From Candidatus Levyibacteriota bacterium (GTDB taxonomy: Bacteria > Patescibacteriota > Microgenomatia > Levybacterales > UBA12049), in the NCBI GenBank assembly GCA_023245475.1, contig JAHFKF010000004.1, forward strand, positions 11,866 to 27,922: a DNA stretch of 16,057 bases, in the 5' to 3' direction. Below are positions 1 to 7,052 of the stretch, piece by piece (the stretch's first letter is position 1; each line of letters starts with the position of its first letter). The translations under genes and the position numbers were made by a program. Under the pieces are notes generated by a model. That model did not search any database and was not told the origin of the DNA. It was given only the letters and a program-made list of their open reading frames with translations.

Positions 1-1
1 T

Positions 2-1081
2 TTAGATTTACATAGAAAGACACTGCAACAATCTGAATGGATTAATTTATTTTTATCTGCACCATTTGCCATCTTTAAATCACTTCCTAAAGAAAAGCTT
101 TATATTGTCGAAGCTGATGCTGATAGACCTGACGAAGGGAAATTTCTTGCTTCACTGCTTCGTCCTGAATGTGTCCTTTGGGTGAGTACGTCACGAACTC
201 ACAGTATGAATTTTGATCGGCTGGTAAAATCCCCCCAAGATCCTTTACGTAAAGGGGGCGATGAAGGTGGGGGATTTGCTAATGTTGAAGAAGCAATTGC
301 ATTTGAGTATGGATACTTTCTTGCATATTGCTCCAAATTTGCTGTCATTGATGGGGATTCAGATTTGCAAAAAAGACAACAACGGAGAACAACAGCACGC
401 GTTGTTTCTGTTGAGAAAAAGGATTTACAAAAATATGAGGTAACACAAGAGGGGACTGCTTTTACAATTTCTGGGCAGAAATATTCGTTTGCTTATCTTT
501 TGCCACAAGAGATTTATTATTCAATTGCTATGTGTGAACAGCTTGTTCACTACTTAGACTTATCCTTTGATTCTGCTTTTACTCAGTTTAGTCTTCCATC
601 AGGGAGGGGATCTGTACTAAATGGAATAAAGAAAACAATTCTTATTGATAGTTCGTATAATGCCAACTTGGCATCCAATAGTGTTCTTCTACATATGTTT
701 GCAAAGTTTCCTGCAAAAGAGAAATGGGTCGTCATTTCAGATATGTTGGAGTTGGGTAACGAGGAAAAAGAAGAACATGAAAGATTAGCAGAGTTACTCA
801 ACAAGTTAGCATTTGAAAAAGTTGTTCTTGTTGGCTCGCGGATAGCAAAATATACATTTCCTTTGATCAAAAAAAATGCCGTTAGGTTTCAAACAACCAT
901 TGAAGCCCGCGATTATTTATTGAAGACAATAAAGAGAGAAGAGGCAATCTTATTTAAGGGCTCACAATCAATGTTCTTAGAAGGGATCATCGAATCATTA
1001 TTGGCAGATAAAAAAGATGGTAGTAAACTTCCACGAAGAGGAGATTTTTGGGAGAAAAAAAGAGCAAAAGCGGGATTGTAA
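2..1081 (+). CDS. murF: MurF-like Mur ligase (UDP-MurNAc-pentapeptide synthetase), 5' end outside window
   Basis: The frame is open from base 2, so the start, and with it the ATP-binding P-loop, lies outside the window; the GTG at 182 is internal. What remains is the central and C-terminal ligase region. Visible marks are YIVEADADRPDEGKF (a Mur-ligase 'E-x-GadrpG' strand), a following TRTHSMNF, PSGRGS, the C-terminal-domain motif IDSSYNANLASNS, ISDMLELGNEEKEEHE and FKGSQSMFLE. MurF joins D-Ala-D-Ala to UDP-MurNAc-tripeptide in the cytoplasm, and the next gene makes that dipeptide, which favours MurF over other Mur ligases. The tail LPRRGDFWEKKRAKAGL resembles tails I associate with CPR homologues. 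Bases 227-277 are an in-frame palindromic insertion adding about 17 residues after HSMNFDRLV. The enzyme looks otherwise intact. MurE-like or CapB-like specificity cannot be excluded. Confidence 0.8.
   Translation, partial: LDLHRKTLQQSEWINLFLSAPFAIFKSLPKEKLYIVEADADRPDEGKFLASLLRPECVLWVSTSRTHSMNFDRLVKSPQDPLRKGGDEGGGFANVEEAIAFEYGYFLAYCSKFAVIDGDSDLQKRQQRRTTARVVSVEKKDLQKYEVTQEGTAFTISGQKYSFAYLLPQEIYYSIAMCEQLVHYLDLSFDSAFTQFSLPSGRGSVLNGIKKTILIDSSYNANLASNSVLLHMFAKFPAKEKWVVISDMLELGNEEKEEHERLAELLNKLAFEKVVLVGSRIAKYTFPLIKKNAVRFQTTIEARDYLLKTIKREEAILFKGSQSMFLEGIIESLLADKKDGSKLPRRGDFWEKKRAKAGL
227..277. repeat. palindromic C/G-run repeat inserted in frame in murF
   Basis: The outer arms AAATCCCCC (227-235) and GGGGGATTT (269-277) are perfect reverse complements. 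The core CCTTTACGTAAAGG (242-255) is a perfect 14-bp palindrome. The element is 51 bp, exactly 17 codons, and adds the peptide KSPQDPLRKGGDEGGGF without breaking the frame. From general knowledge, elements of the form AAATCCCCC...CCTTT..AAAGG...GGGGGATTT are scattered as small palindromic repeats in many environmental bacterial genomes, usually between genes. Only one copy is in this window. Confidence 0.75.
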
Positions 1082-1087
1082 TTTTTA

Positions 1088-1096
1088 TGCTAGTAT
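1088..1096 (+). promoter_or_regulatory. extended -10 promoter of ddl (leaderless)
   Basis: TGC-TAGTAT lies just after the murF stop, with 7 nt between the hexamer and the ATG at 1104. Transcription would begin at or next to the start codon. No Shine-Dalgarno sequence is seen. Confidence 0.5.
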
Positions 1097-1103
1097 ATTC
1101 ACT

Positions 1104-2198
1104 ATGAAAAAGAAAAAAATTAGAGTTGCAGTTTTATTTGGAGGCAAGTCAGCAGAACACGAAGTCTCAATCCAGTCAGCAAAGAATGTTGTTGCGTCAT
1201 TGGATGAAACTAAATATGATGTTGTTCTTGTTGGTATCGATAAGCAGGGGAGTTGGCATACTCTTCCTGGTCAATCTCTCTTGACGTCCTCATTTGCAAA
1301 GCAAACAGCAATTGGAGATACAAACGAAGTGAGATTAGTAGCGCAAGATGGTGGGGGGAAATTAGTTTCTCTTTCAGGATCGGGAGATGCGGAAGCAATT
1401 GACGTTGTTTTTCCTATATTGCATGGGCCGTTTGGTGAAGATGGCAGTATGCAAGGGTTTCTTAAACTTGCGAATGTGCCATTTGTCGGATCAGGGGTGT
1501 TGGGATCGGCTGTGGGAATGGACAAGGATATTTCCAAGCGATTACTTAAAGAAGCTGGTCTGCCAATTGCGCAATTTTTGGTATTTCGTAAGAATGAAAA
1601 GATAGACAGTGATGCTGTGATAAAAAGACTTGGATTACCATTATTTGTCAAACCAGCAAATCTTGGATCTTCAATTGGAGTAAAAAAGGTTCATAACAAG
1701 GATGAATTTAGTTCCGCAATTAGCGAAGCCTTTACCTATGATAATAAAATTCTTATTGAGGAGGCAATTGTTGGTAAAGAAGTAGAATGTTCAATCTTGG
1801 GCAATGATGATCCGATAGCATCCCTACCTGGCGAAATTGTTGCAAATCATGAATTTTATGATTACGATGCTAAGTATTTTGATGAAAAAGGAGCAGTTCT
1901 TTGTATCCCGGCAAATATTCCTAAAGAAAAAATAAAGGAAGTGCAAGCGTTGGCAATCAAAACGTTTAAAACGTTGTGTCTTGAAGGGATGGCACGTATT
2001 GATTTCTTCTATACGAAGGATCAAACATTTTTTGTTAATGAAGCCAATACTATCCCTGGATTTACCAATATCTCTATGTATCCCCAGTTGTGGGAAGCAA
2101 GTGGCATGAGTTATGCAGCATTAGTTGATCGTTTAATAGAACTGGCTCTTGAAAAATATGCTTCTGAGCAGCATCTTAGTACGACAGTTATTCATTGA
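1104..2198 (+). CDS. ddl: D-alanine--D-alanine ligase
   Basis: This 364-aa ATP-grasp enzyme joins two D-alanines in the cytoplasm for peptidoglycan. Family motifs are in order: LFGGKSAEHEVSI (about 11-23, N-terminal domain), HGPFGEDG (107-114), FVKPANLGSSIGV (181-193, ATP-grasp nucleotide site), GKEVECSILG (224-233), FYDYDAKY (251-258, the substrate loop), MARIDFF (296-302) and NEANTIPGFT (312-321, Mg and phosphate binding). The frame is open upstream to 1017, but that region overlaps murF. The ATG at 1104 gives MKKKKIRVAVLFGG, the normal Ddl N-terminus, and sits 7 nt after an extended -10 box. Length is normal for the family. It follows murF, whose substrate it makes. Confidence 0.96.
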   Translation: MKKKKIRVAVLFGGKSAEHEVSIQSAKNVVASLDETKYDVVLVGIDKQGSWHTLPGQSLLTSSFAKQTAIGDTNEVRLVAQDGGGKLVSLSGSGDAEAIDVVFPILHGPFGEDGSMQGFLKLANVPFVGSGVLGSAVGMDKDISKRLLKEAGLPIAQFLVFRKNEKIDSDAVIKRLGLPLFVKPANLGSSIGVKKVHNKDEFSSAISEAFTYDNKILIEEAIVGKEVECSILGNDDPIASLPGEIVANHEFYDYDAKYFDEKGAVLCIPANIPKEKIKEVQALAIKTFKTLCLEGMARIDFFYTKDQTFFVNEANTIPGFTNISMYPQLWEASGMSYAALVDRLIELALEKYASEQHLSTTVIH

Positions 2199-2217
2199 GT
2201 AGATATTTAAATATATT

Positions 2218-2226
2218 TGTTATAAT
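2218..2226 (+). promoter_or_regulatory. extended -10 promoter of maf (leaderless)
   Basis: TGT-TATAAT ends 6 nt before the ATG at 2233. It is a consensus extended -10 with no convincing -35 at 16-18 bp. The short distance predicts an mRNA starting at the ATG. Confidence 0.65.
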
Positions 2227-2232
2227 CAAACC

Positions 2233-2808
2233 ATGAAAAAGATTATTCTCGCTTCTACATCTCCGCGAAGAAAGCGTTTGATGAAGCAACTCGGTATTGA
2301 GTTTACTATCATTCCCAGCAAAGTCATTGAAAAGTTTAACCCACGTCTGAAACCAAGACGCCAAGCGGAAGAGTTATCGTTACAGAAAGCAGAAGCTGTT
2401 GCTGGTAACTATCCTGACGCAATTATTATTGGTGCAGATACGTTGGTTGCTCTTGAAGATGAAGTCTTGGGTAAACCGAAAGATGAGAAAGAAGCAAAAC
2501 GAATGCTTAAAAAATTAAGTGGGACAACGCACAAAGTCATAACCGGAATAACAATCATTGATAGTTCCTCACGAAAGACAATCACAAAATCCGTTGAGAC
2601 AAGCGTAACGTTCAGAACACTGTATCCACCAGAAATTGCTTCGTATATTCAAACAGATAAACCTTTTGATAAAGCTGGTTCATATGCAATCCAAGATAAG
2701 GGAGCTCTTTTTATCGAAAGAATTGAAGGAGATTATTTTGGTACTGTAGGATTACCGTTATTTTTACTCGCAAAGGAATTAAAGAAACTTGGGATTTCTA
2801 TCCTCTAA
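2233..2808 (+). CDS. maf: Maf family nucleoside triphosphate pyrophosphatase
   Basis: This 191-aa protein has the full Maf/HAM1-fold signature: ILASTSPRRKRLMKQLG at the N-terminus (substrate loop), IIIGADTLVALEDEVLGKPKD (about 65-84, with the acidic metal ligand D69 and K81), LSGTTHKVITG (95-105) and FDKAGSYAIQDKGA (145-158). Maf proteins hydrolyse dTTP, UTP or modified nucleotides to the monophosphate and are linked to septum control. The combination of S-P-R-R and DKAGSYAIQ favours the dTTP/UTP (YhdE-like) branch, which is an inference. The gene stands alone behind its own TGTTATAAT promoter, and length is typical. Confidence 0.95.
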   Translation: MKKIILASTSPRRKRLMKQLGIEFTIIPSKVIEKFNPRLKPRRQAEELSLQKAEAVAGNYPDAIIIGADTLVALEDEVLGKPKDEKEAKRMLKKLSGTTHKVITGITIIDSSSRKTITKSVETSVTFRTLYPPEIASYIQTDKPFDKAGSYAIQDKGALFIERIEGDYFGTVGLPLFLLAKELKKLGISIL

Positions 2809-2815
2809 AGTGGTG

Positions 2816-2824
2816 TGCTATAAT
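2816..2824 (+). promoter_or_regulatory. extended -10 promoter of the Crp-like regulator (leaderless)
   Basis: TGC-TATAAT ends 8 nt before the ATG at 2833, in the 24-nt gap after maf. No -35 is seen at the expected distance. Confidence 0.65.
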
Positions 2825-2832
2825 GCCCCATT

Positions 2833-3429
2833 ATGCAAGTAGAATCACTCTCACAACGGACAAAGCAAGCGTTTTTAGAATCTGGTGCTAGACTACATCG
2901 TTACAAACGAAATGAAGTACCTTTGGTTGGTGAAGAACATGTTATTTTTGTTTCCTCAGGGGTCATTGCTGAATCTCGTATACAGAATAAACGGATTGCT
3001 ACTGTTTTGCTTAATAGATCAGGAGACCTAGCTGGTGGTGCTCTAACAGATACTACTGATTTCGCTAAGGTGCTGACTCCAGCTGTTGTTTTCACTTTAC
3101 CAAGACGCAGGGTTGATAGTAGTTGGGATCATCTTATAGAAGAGCATGCAAAAGCAAGAACGGCCAGATTAAAAAGTCATACTGCAAGTTTAACTACCGG
3201 TAAGACTATAAATAGAGTTGCTCATGCACTCGATGAAATCTATGGGGATGGACGCGTTTCTGAGCATATTGCTCAAGAAGACATTGCTGATTATGTAGGG
3301 AAAACTAGACAGACTGTTAATGAAGCCTATGTCAATTTAAAAAACAGAAACATTATTACGGTCACAAGATATAGTTATCTTAAGATTATTGACAGGGAAA
3401 AGCTTATTAAAATAGCTAACGCAGGATAG
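2833..3429 (+). CDS. Crp/Fnr-family transcriptional regulator
   Basis: This 198-aa protein has a C-terminal winged helix-turn-helix of the Crp type. IAQEDIADYVGKTRQTVNEAYVNL (about 146-169) matches the 'qeeiA.ylG.tReTvsR.L..L' pattern, followed by the wing segment IITVTRYSYLKIIDREKL. Residues 1-95 would be the sensor beta-barrel, but the cyclic-nucleotide phosphate cassette (G-E-x...R-A-A) is absent and no Cys cluster for Fe-S is present, so the ligand is unknown. The protein is slightly short for Crp (about 200-230). Its stop codon directly abuts the 3' end of the convergent tRNA-Leu gene. It is preceded by its own TGCTATAAT box. Function as a DNA-binding regulator is likely; its targets are unknown. 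Confidence 0.8.
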   Translation: MQVESLSQRTKQAFLESGARLHRYKRNEVPLVGEEHVIFVSSGVIAESRIQNKRIATVLLNRSGDLAGGALTDTTDFAKVLTPAVVFTLPRRRVDSSWDHLIEEHAKARTARLKSHTASLTTGKTINRVAHALDEIYGDGRVSEHIAQEDIADYVGKTRQTVNEAYVNLKNRNIITVTRYSYLKIIDREKLIKIANAG

Positions 3430-3513
3430 TGGGCGAGGAGGGACTCGAACCCTCAAGATCGCAATGACCAATAGTTTTTGAGACTATCGCGTATACCATT
3501 CCGCCACTCGCCC
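3430..3513 (-). tRNA. tRNA-Leu (anticodon CAA)
   Basis: This is a class II tRNA of 84 nt read on the minus strand. The acceptor stem pairs GGGCGAG (3513-3507) with CTCGCCC (3437-3431). The D-stem is GCG/CGC. The anticodon arm is ATAGT-CTCAAAA-ACTAT, giving anticodon CAA (codon UUG). The long variable arm has a GGTC/GATC stem, and the T-arm is GAGGG-TTCGAGT-CCCTC. Base 3430 supplies discriminator A; the following bases (CTA) show that CCA is not encoded. Its 3' end touches the stop codon of the convergent Crp-like gene. Confidence 0.95.
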
Positions 3514-3523
3514 GATTTTAACC

Positions 3524-3552
3524 TTGAAATTAAGGCGTTACTATTATATACT
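3524..3552 (+). promoter_or_regulatory. -35/-10 promoter of the NIF3-family gene (leaderless)
   Basis: TTGAAA (3524-3529), 17 bp, TATACT (3547-3552), then 7 nt to the ATG at 3560. The TTG at 3524 could be read as an in-frame start codon, but it is the -35 box. Confidence 0.65.
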
Positions 3553-3571
3553 TTCACGTATGACGATTCAA
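3544..3571 (-). promoter_or_regulatory. promoter of tRNA-Leu
   Basis: On the minus strand, TTGAAT (3571-3566), 16 bp, then a perfect TATAAT (3549-3544). The start would be near 3537, leaving a 5' leader of about 24 nt to be trimmed by RNase P. The -35 lies inside the divergent NIF3-family coding region, and the -10 overlaps that gene's own -10 on the other strand. Confidence 0.6.
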
Positions 3572-4516
3572 CAGATTTATGATTTGGCAATTGAGATGGG
3601 TATTAAAGCCGATCCCCGAGGTGAATCCTTTGTCGCCAAACGACTTGCAAAAGTAAAGAAACTCTACCAAGAACTTCCTGAAAAGAAGAAACTCTATTTC
3701 GATAAAGAAACATTTACCAACCCATATTCAGATTCGCGATTGCTTTTTGGAGACCCCAAAATTAAAGTAAAAAAGATCCTTGCAGGGATTGATGCTCATG
3801 CTCCTGAAGTACTGCTTGCTGACAGACTTAATCAAAAAGGTGAGGGAATTGACCTGCTGATTGGTCATCATCCGGAAGGACATGCCTATGCCAATTTACA
3901 TGATGTAATGGAATTGCAAGTTGATATGTATGCAAAAGCAGGGATGCCCGTCAACGTTGCCCATGCATTGATGGCTGCTCGTATGAAAGAAGTAGAACTT
4001 GGCTTACATCCGGTAAATCATAATCAATCTGTTGATATTGCACGGCTGCTTAATATTCCCTTGATGGCATTGCATACTATTTGGGACAACATGGGGCATC
4101 ATTTTATGCAACAATACCTGGCAAATAAAGAATTTGATACTGTTGGTGAGGTGATTAATGCACTGCTTGAGATTCCTGAGTACCAAGAAGCAATGCGAGG
4201 TAAGGCCGGTCCCTTAATTGTTGCTGGAAGTGAATCAAGTAGAGCTGGAAAGATTTCGGTCTTCTTTACAGGCGGAACCAATCCTTCAAAAGAGATCTAT
4301 ATTGAGCTTGCAAAGTTAGGGTATGGCACAATTGTTGATATGCATATGAAGACTGATGCAATTAAGGAATTACAAAAACTCCATATCAACGTGATTAACG
4401 CTGGGCACATTTCATCTGATTCTATTGGAGCAAATCTTTTCTTTGATGAGCTTGAAAAGCAGGGGATTGAAGTCATTCCATGCTCAGGTTTAATTAGAGT
4501 AAAACGAAGTAAATAG
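3560..4516 (+). CDS. NIF3-like (DUF34) metal-binding protein
   Basis: This 318-aa protein belongs to the NIF3/YbgI family, whose members bind two metal ions and have been annotated as GTP cyclohydrolase I type 2, a doubtful assignment. Metal-site motifs are visible: LLIGHHPEGHAY (99-110, corresponding to the family's H-H-P), VNHNQSVD (152-159, the 'gnlH' region altered) and near the C-terminus NAGHISSDSIGANLFFDEL (280-298, the 'GHy.SE' motif with S-D replacing S-E). The chosen start gives MTIQQIYDLA and fits the promoter; the longer frame from TTG 3524 would start in the -35 box. Its molecular role is unknown even in model bacteria. It shares a promoter region with the divergent tRNA-Leu. Confidence 0.85.
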   Translation: MTIQQIYDLAIEMGIKADPRGESFVAKRLAKVKKLYQELPEKKKLYFDKETFTNPYSDSRLLFGDPKIKVKKILAGIDAHAPEVLLADRLNQKGEGIDLLIGHHPEGHAYANLHDVMELQVDMYAKAGMPVNVAHALMAARMKEVELGLHPVNHNQSVDIARLLNIPLMALHTIWDNMGHHFMQQYLANKEFDTVGEVINALLEIPEYQEAMRGKAGPLIVAGSESSRAGKISVFFTGGTNPSKEIYIELAKLGYGTIVDMHMKTDAIKELQKLHINVINAGHISSDSIGANLFFDELEKQGIEVIPCSGLIRVKRSK

Positions 4517-4523
4517 CGTTTTA

Positions 4524-4532
4524 TGTTATAAT
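4524..4532 (+). promoter_or_regulatory. extended -10 promoter of efp (leaderless)
   Basis: TGT-TATAAT ends 7 nt before the ATG at 4540, in the 23-nt gap after the NIF3-family gene. There is no -35 at 17 bp. Confidence 0.65.
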
Positions 4533-4539
4533 CACACAT

Positions 4540-5094
4540 ATGATTTCAGTAACAGAGCTTCGAGCTGGCACAACATATGAAGAAGATGGAACCTATTTGG
4601 TGGTTATTTCGTATGAACACATCAAGATGGGGCGTGGTTCTGCCAACATTAAAGTAAAAGTCCGCAATATTAAATCTGGTAGTATCGTTGAAAAAAGCTA
4701 CATCAATGGTGCTAAAGTCCAAGACGTACAGGTATTGAAAAAAGATATGCAATTTTTGTACAAAGATGATGACTTTGTCTACTTCATGGATCCTAAGACA
4801 TTTGAGCAAGTAGATATGCCAATTAAATTGATGCCAGATCATATCTATCTCCAAGAAGGCGAAAGTTTTAATGTCTCATTCTTAGAAGGAAAACCTTTAT
4901 CAGTACTCCTTCCTCCAAAGATGACCTTTACTGTTGCTGATACTCCTCCAGGAGCACGTGGTAACTCAACGACCAACGTCTTCAAAGAAGCAACACTTGA
5001 TAATGGACTCAAAACCAAAGTACCTCTTTTTATTAGTATTGGCGAAAAGATCAAAGTAGACACCCGTACTGGTGCTTATGCCGAAAAAGCCTGA
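4540..5094 (+). CDS. efp: translation elongation factor P
   Basis: EF-P (184 aa, normal length) binds between the P and E sites of the ribosome and rescues stalling at polyproline. All three domains are visible: an N-terminal KOW-like domain (MISVTELRAGTTY...), a central OB domain with YFMDPKTFEQVDMP, and a C-terminal OB domain ending IGEKIKVDTRTGAYAEKA. The tip loop, usually PGKG with a modified Lys, reads HIKMGRGSA, so residue 32 is Arg. No modification gene (earP, epmA/B, ymfI) is in the window. The TGA stop supplies the TG of the next gene's extended -10 box. The neighbouring MFS exporter is probably transcribed separately. Confidence 0.97.
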   Translation: MISVTELRAGTTYEEDGTYLVVISYEHIKMGRGSANIKVKVRNIKSGSIVEKSYINGAKVQDVQVLKKDMQFLYKDDDFVYFMDPKTFEQVDMPIKLMPDHIYLQEGESFNVSFLEGKPLSVLLPPKMTFTVADTPPGARGNSTTNVFKEATLDNGLKTKVPLFISIGEKIKVDTRTGAYAEKA

Positions 5095-5100
5095 TATAAT
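5092..5100 (+). promoter_or_regulatory. extended -10 promoter of the MFS gene, fused to the efp stop codon
   Basis: TGA-TATAAT: the TGA is the efp stop, and TATAAT ends 8 nt before the ATG at 5109. The next gene can therefore be transcribed independently as a leaderless mRNA. Confidence 0.65.
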
Positions 5101-5108
5101 GGATCTAC

Positions 5109-6368
5109 ATGAGTACCAATATTCTGCACGCGTTGTCTGAAAAATCGTTTTTTCATTTGTGGGTTGGAGAAGTCTTTACTCAAATTAGTGTTAACCTCTT
5201 TAATTTCTTTCTGATTCTTGTTGTATTTAATCAAACTCACTCAAATACTGCAGTTTCATTAGTGGTCTTATCCTTTACCGTTCCTGCAATTATTTTTGGT
5301 TCAATTGCTGGTGTGCTCGTTGATCGATGGAGCAAGAAGCAAGTGCTCGTTCTTACCAACTTGGCCAGAGCGCTTTTATTAATTTTCTTAGTATTTTCGC
5401 TTGATAATTTAGTAGTTGTTTATATTATTTCGTTTATTGTATCTGCATTGACGCAATTTTTTATTCCAGCAGAAAGTCCCATGATTCCGCTCGTTGTTCA
5501 TCGTAAACATTTGTTATCAGCAAATGCATTATTTGGGCTTGGAATTTTTGGATCGATTCTTATTGCCTATGTCCTTTCAGGACCTCTTATGCTGCTCATT
5601 GGGCCACAAAATACACTCTTGGTGCTTGCTGCACTACTGGGTATTGGAGCAATTTTCATTTCGTTTATTACGCCTACCTACGCAAAAGGAAAAATAAAAG
5701 AGAAGTGGCGTACGCGTCTTACGGTGTTGAAGGATATTGTCCACACACTGAAAACAATTTCGCGTATCAGAGAGGTATTGCATTCAGTATTGTTACTTGC
5801 CTTATCTCAGATATTAATTTTAATTATTGCCACGATTGCTCCTGGGTATGCAAGTCAGATCCTTGGTATCCATGTCGAAGAATTTCCATTGCTCTTTGTC
5901 GCACCAGCAGCATTAGGCATGATCACTGGGGCTGTTATTTTAGTACGATTTTTCCACAATCATCCTCGAGAACGTATCATCAATTTTGGTATTGTGTTAT
6001 CTGGTGTAGCGATGCTTCTTATGCCATATGGTTCTAAAGTTGCCTCCAGGGATTTTGTCCAGACACTTAATATCTATCTTCCACATATTTTTGAAATAAC
6101 CATTTTGCACATAATGATTGTACTAGCATTTATTCTTGGTGTTGCAAATGCAATTGTGTTTGTTCCCGCGAATACAATTATTCAAGAAAAGACCAAAGAT
6201 GAGATCCGAGGTAAAATTTATGGCATGATTAATACTCTAGCCGGAGCATTATCACTTATTCCGATTATTCTTGTTGGTGGGCTTTCTGATTTAGTTGGGG
6301 TGGGGTGGGTGCTTACTGGGATAGGAGTTAGTCTTTTAGTGTTGGGTATTATCCGTATGGTAAAATAG
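5109..6368 (+). CDS. MFS transporter
   Basis: This 419-aa polytopic inner-membrane protein has about 12 hydrophobic segments. The MFS loop 2-3 motif is clear: GSIAGVLVDRWSKKQVLVLTN (about 63-83), following a first pair of helices starting LWVGEVFTQISVNLFNFFLI. The arrangement, including FIPAESPMIPLVV and NALFGLGIFGSILIAYVLSGPL, resembles the MFS_3/DHA3 group (macrolide, enterobactin or lysophospholipid exporters). The substrate cannot be told from sequence. Length is typical. A second conserved loop is seen at PANTIIQEKTKDEIRGKIYG (about 353-372). Its stop codon overlaps the -10 box of the next gene by one base. Confidence 0.88.
   Translation: MSTNILHALSEKSFFHLWVGEVFTQISVNLFNFFLILVVFNQTHSNTAVSLVVLSFTVPAIIFGSIAGVLVDRWSKKQVLVLTNLARALLLIFLVFSLDNLVVVYIISFIVSALTQFFIPAESPMIPLVVHRKHLLSANALFGLGIFGSILIAYVLSGPLMLLIGPQNTLLVLAALLGIGAIFISFITPTYAKGKIKEKWRTRLTVLKDIVHTLKTISRIREVLHSVLLLALSQILILIIATIAPGYASQILGIHVEEFPLLFVAPAALGMITGAVILVRFFHNHPRERIINFGIVLSGVAMLLMPYGSKVASRDFVQTLNIYLPHIFEITILHIMIVLAFILGVANAIVFVPANTIIQEKTKDEIRGKIYGMINTLAGALSLIPIILVGGLSDLVGVGWVLTGIGVSLLVLGIIRMVK
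6358..6366 (+). promoter_or_regulatory. extended -10 promoter at the MFS stop codon
   Basis: TGG-TAAAAT, with the last T being the first base of the MFS stop TAG. It ends 8 nt before the ATG at 6375, the same geometry as at the other genes. Confidence 0.5.
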
Positions 6369-6374
6369 TGACCT

Positions 6375-7052
6375 ATGCAGCTAGTTGTTCTGATACCAGT
6401 TTTATTTATTTTTTTGTATTGCTTATACCGGCTCGTAAAAGATGATTATGTATTCATTCGTAAAAATCTTTCGCCTGAATTAGCATTTGATCTTGCATTT
6501 ATTACTTTATGGTCAAGCTTATTTTTCGCACGACTTCTTGCTCTTATAGCTGATCCAATTACTGGAGAAAATCCCATAGTAGCATTTTTGTCACTGAATA
6601 AAGGTGGATTTTCTTTACTTGGAGCAATGCTGGGAGCTCTCTTAGCATTATATCTTCTTGCTAGATCAAAGAAGCTTCCGTTAGGGAGATTATTTGATTT
6701 CTTTAGTCTTGCGGGAAGTATTTCTTTCTTCTTTGGTTTTGGATTGTCAATCTTACTTGTTTCAGGTATGGAGCGATTTATTTTGCTTGGTAGCGCAGTG
6801 ATATATTTGTTTTTGGCTTTGCTCTATCGGTTTATTTTATATCCAAGACTACTTAATAGATCGATTAAAGATGGAACGCTCAGTATTATTTTTCTTATGG
6901 TTTTTTCGTGCGTTTCTACAATTACGGCATTGTTACCCTTTATTCAAAAACAGGTAATCTCAATTAGTATACCCTTAGTTTTATCAGGATTCTTCTTTAT
7001 ATTTAGTTTCGTTCTTCTTATTACACAAGCACGGCATTTGAAAAAGCGATGA
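6375..7052 (+). CDS. polytopic membrane protein with distant Lgt-like region
   Basis: This 225-aa protein has about six to seven hydrophobic segments. Part of it recalls prolipoprotein diacylglyceryl transferase (Lgt): a segment near LFFARLLALIADP, then NKGGFSLLGAMLGALLALYLLARSKKLPLGRLFDFFSLAGSISFFFGFG (about 75-123), which follows the Lgt pattern 'GGls..Gg..G......rkkl......D......'. The catalytic HGG histidine and the GRxGNFxNxE signature of Lgt are absent and the protein is short, so transferase activity is unlikely or much changed. Its last codons overlap the next gene by 4 nt (ATGA), implying translational coupling with the pseudouridine synthase. I do not assign a function. Confidence 0.55.
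   Translation: MQLVVLIPVLFIFLYCLYRLVKDDYVFIRKNLSPELAFDLAFITLWSSLFFARLLALIADPITGENPIVAFLSLNKGGFSLLGAMLGALLALYLLARSKKLPLGRLFDFFSLAGSISFFFGFGLSILLVSGMERFILLGSAVIYLFLALLYRFILYPRLLNRSIKDGTLSIIFLMVFSCVSTITALLPFIQKQVISISIPLVLSGFFFIFSFVLLITQARHLKKR

Noticed and set aside
182..184. GTG as the start of the Mur ligase
   Set aside because: The frame is open back to base 2 and residues before 182 (YIVEADADRPDEG) are Mur-ligase sequence, so the gene begins outside the window.
3524..3526. TTG start adding 12 residues to the NIF3-family protein
   Set aside because: The TTG is the -35 box of a well-spaced promoter, and the ATG at 3560 is 7 nt after the -10.
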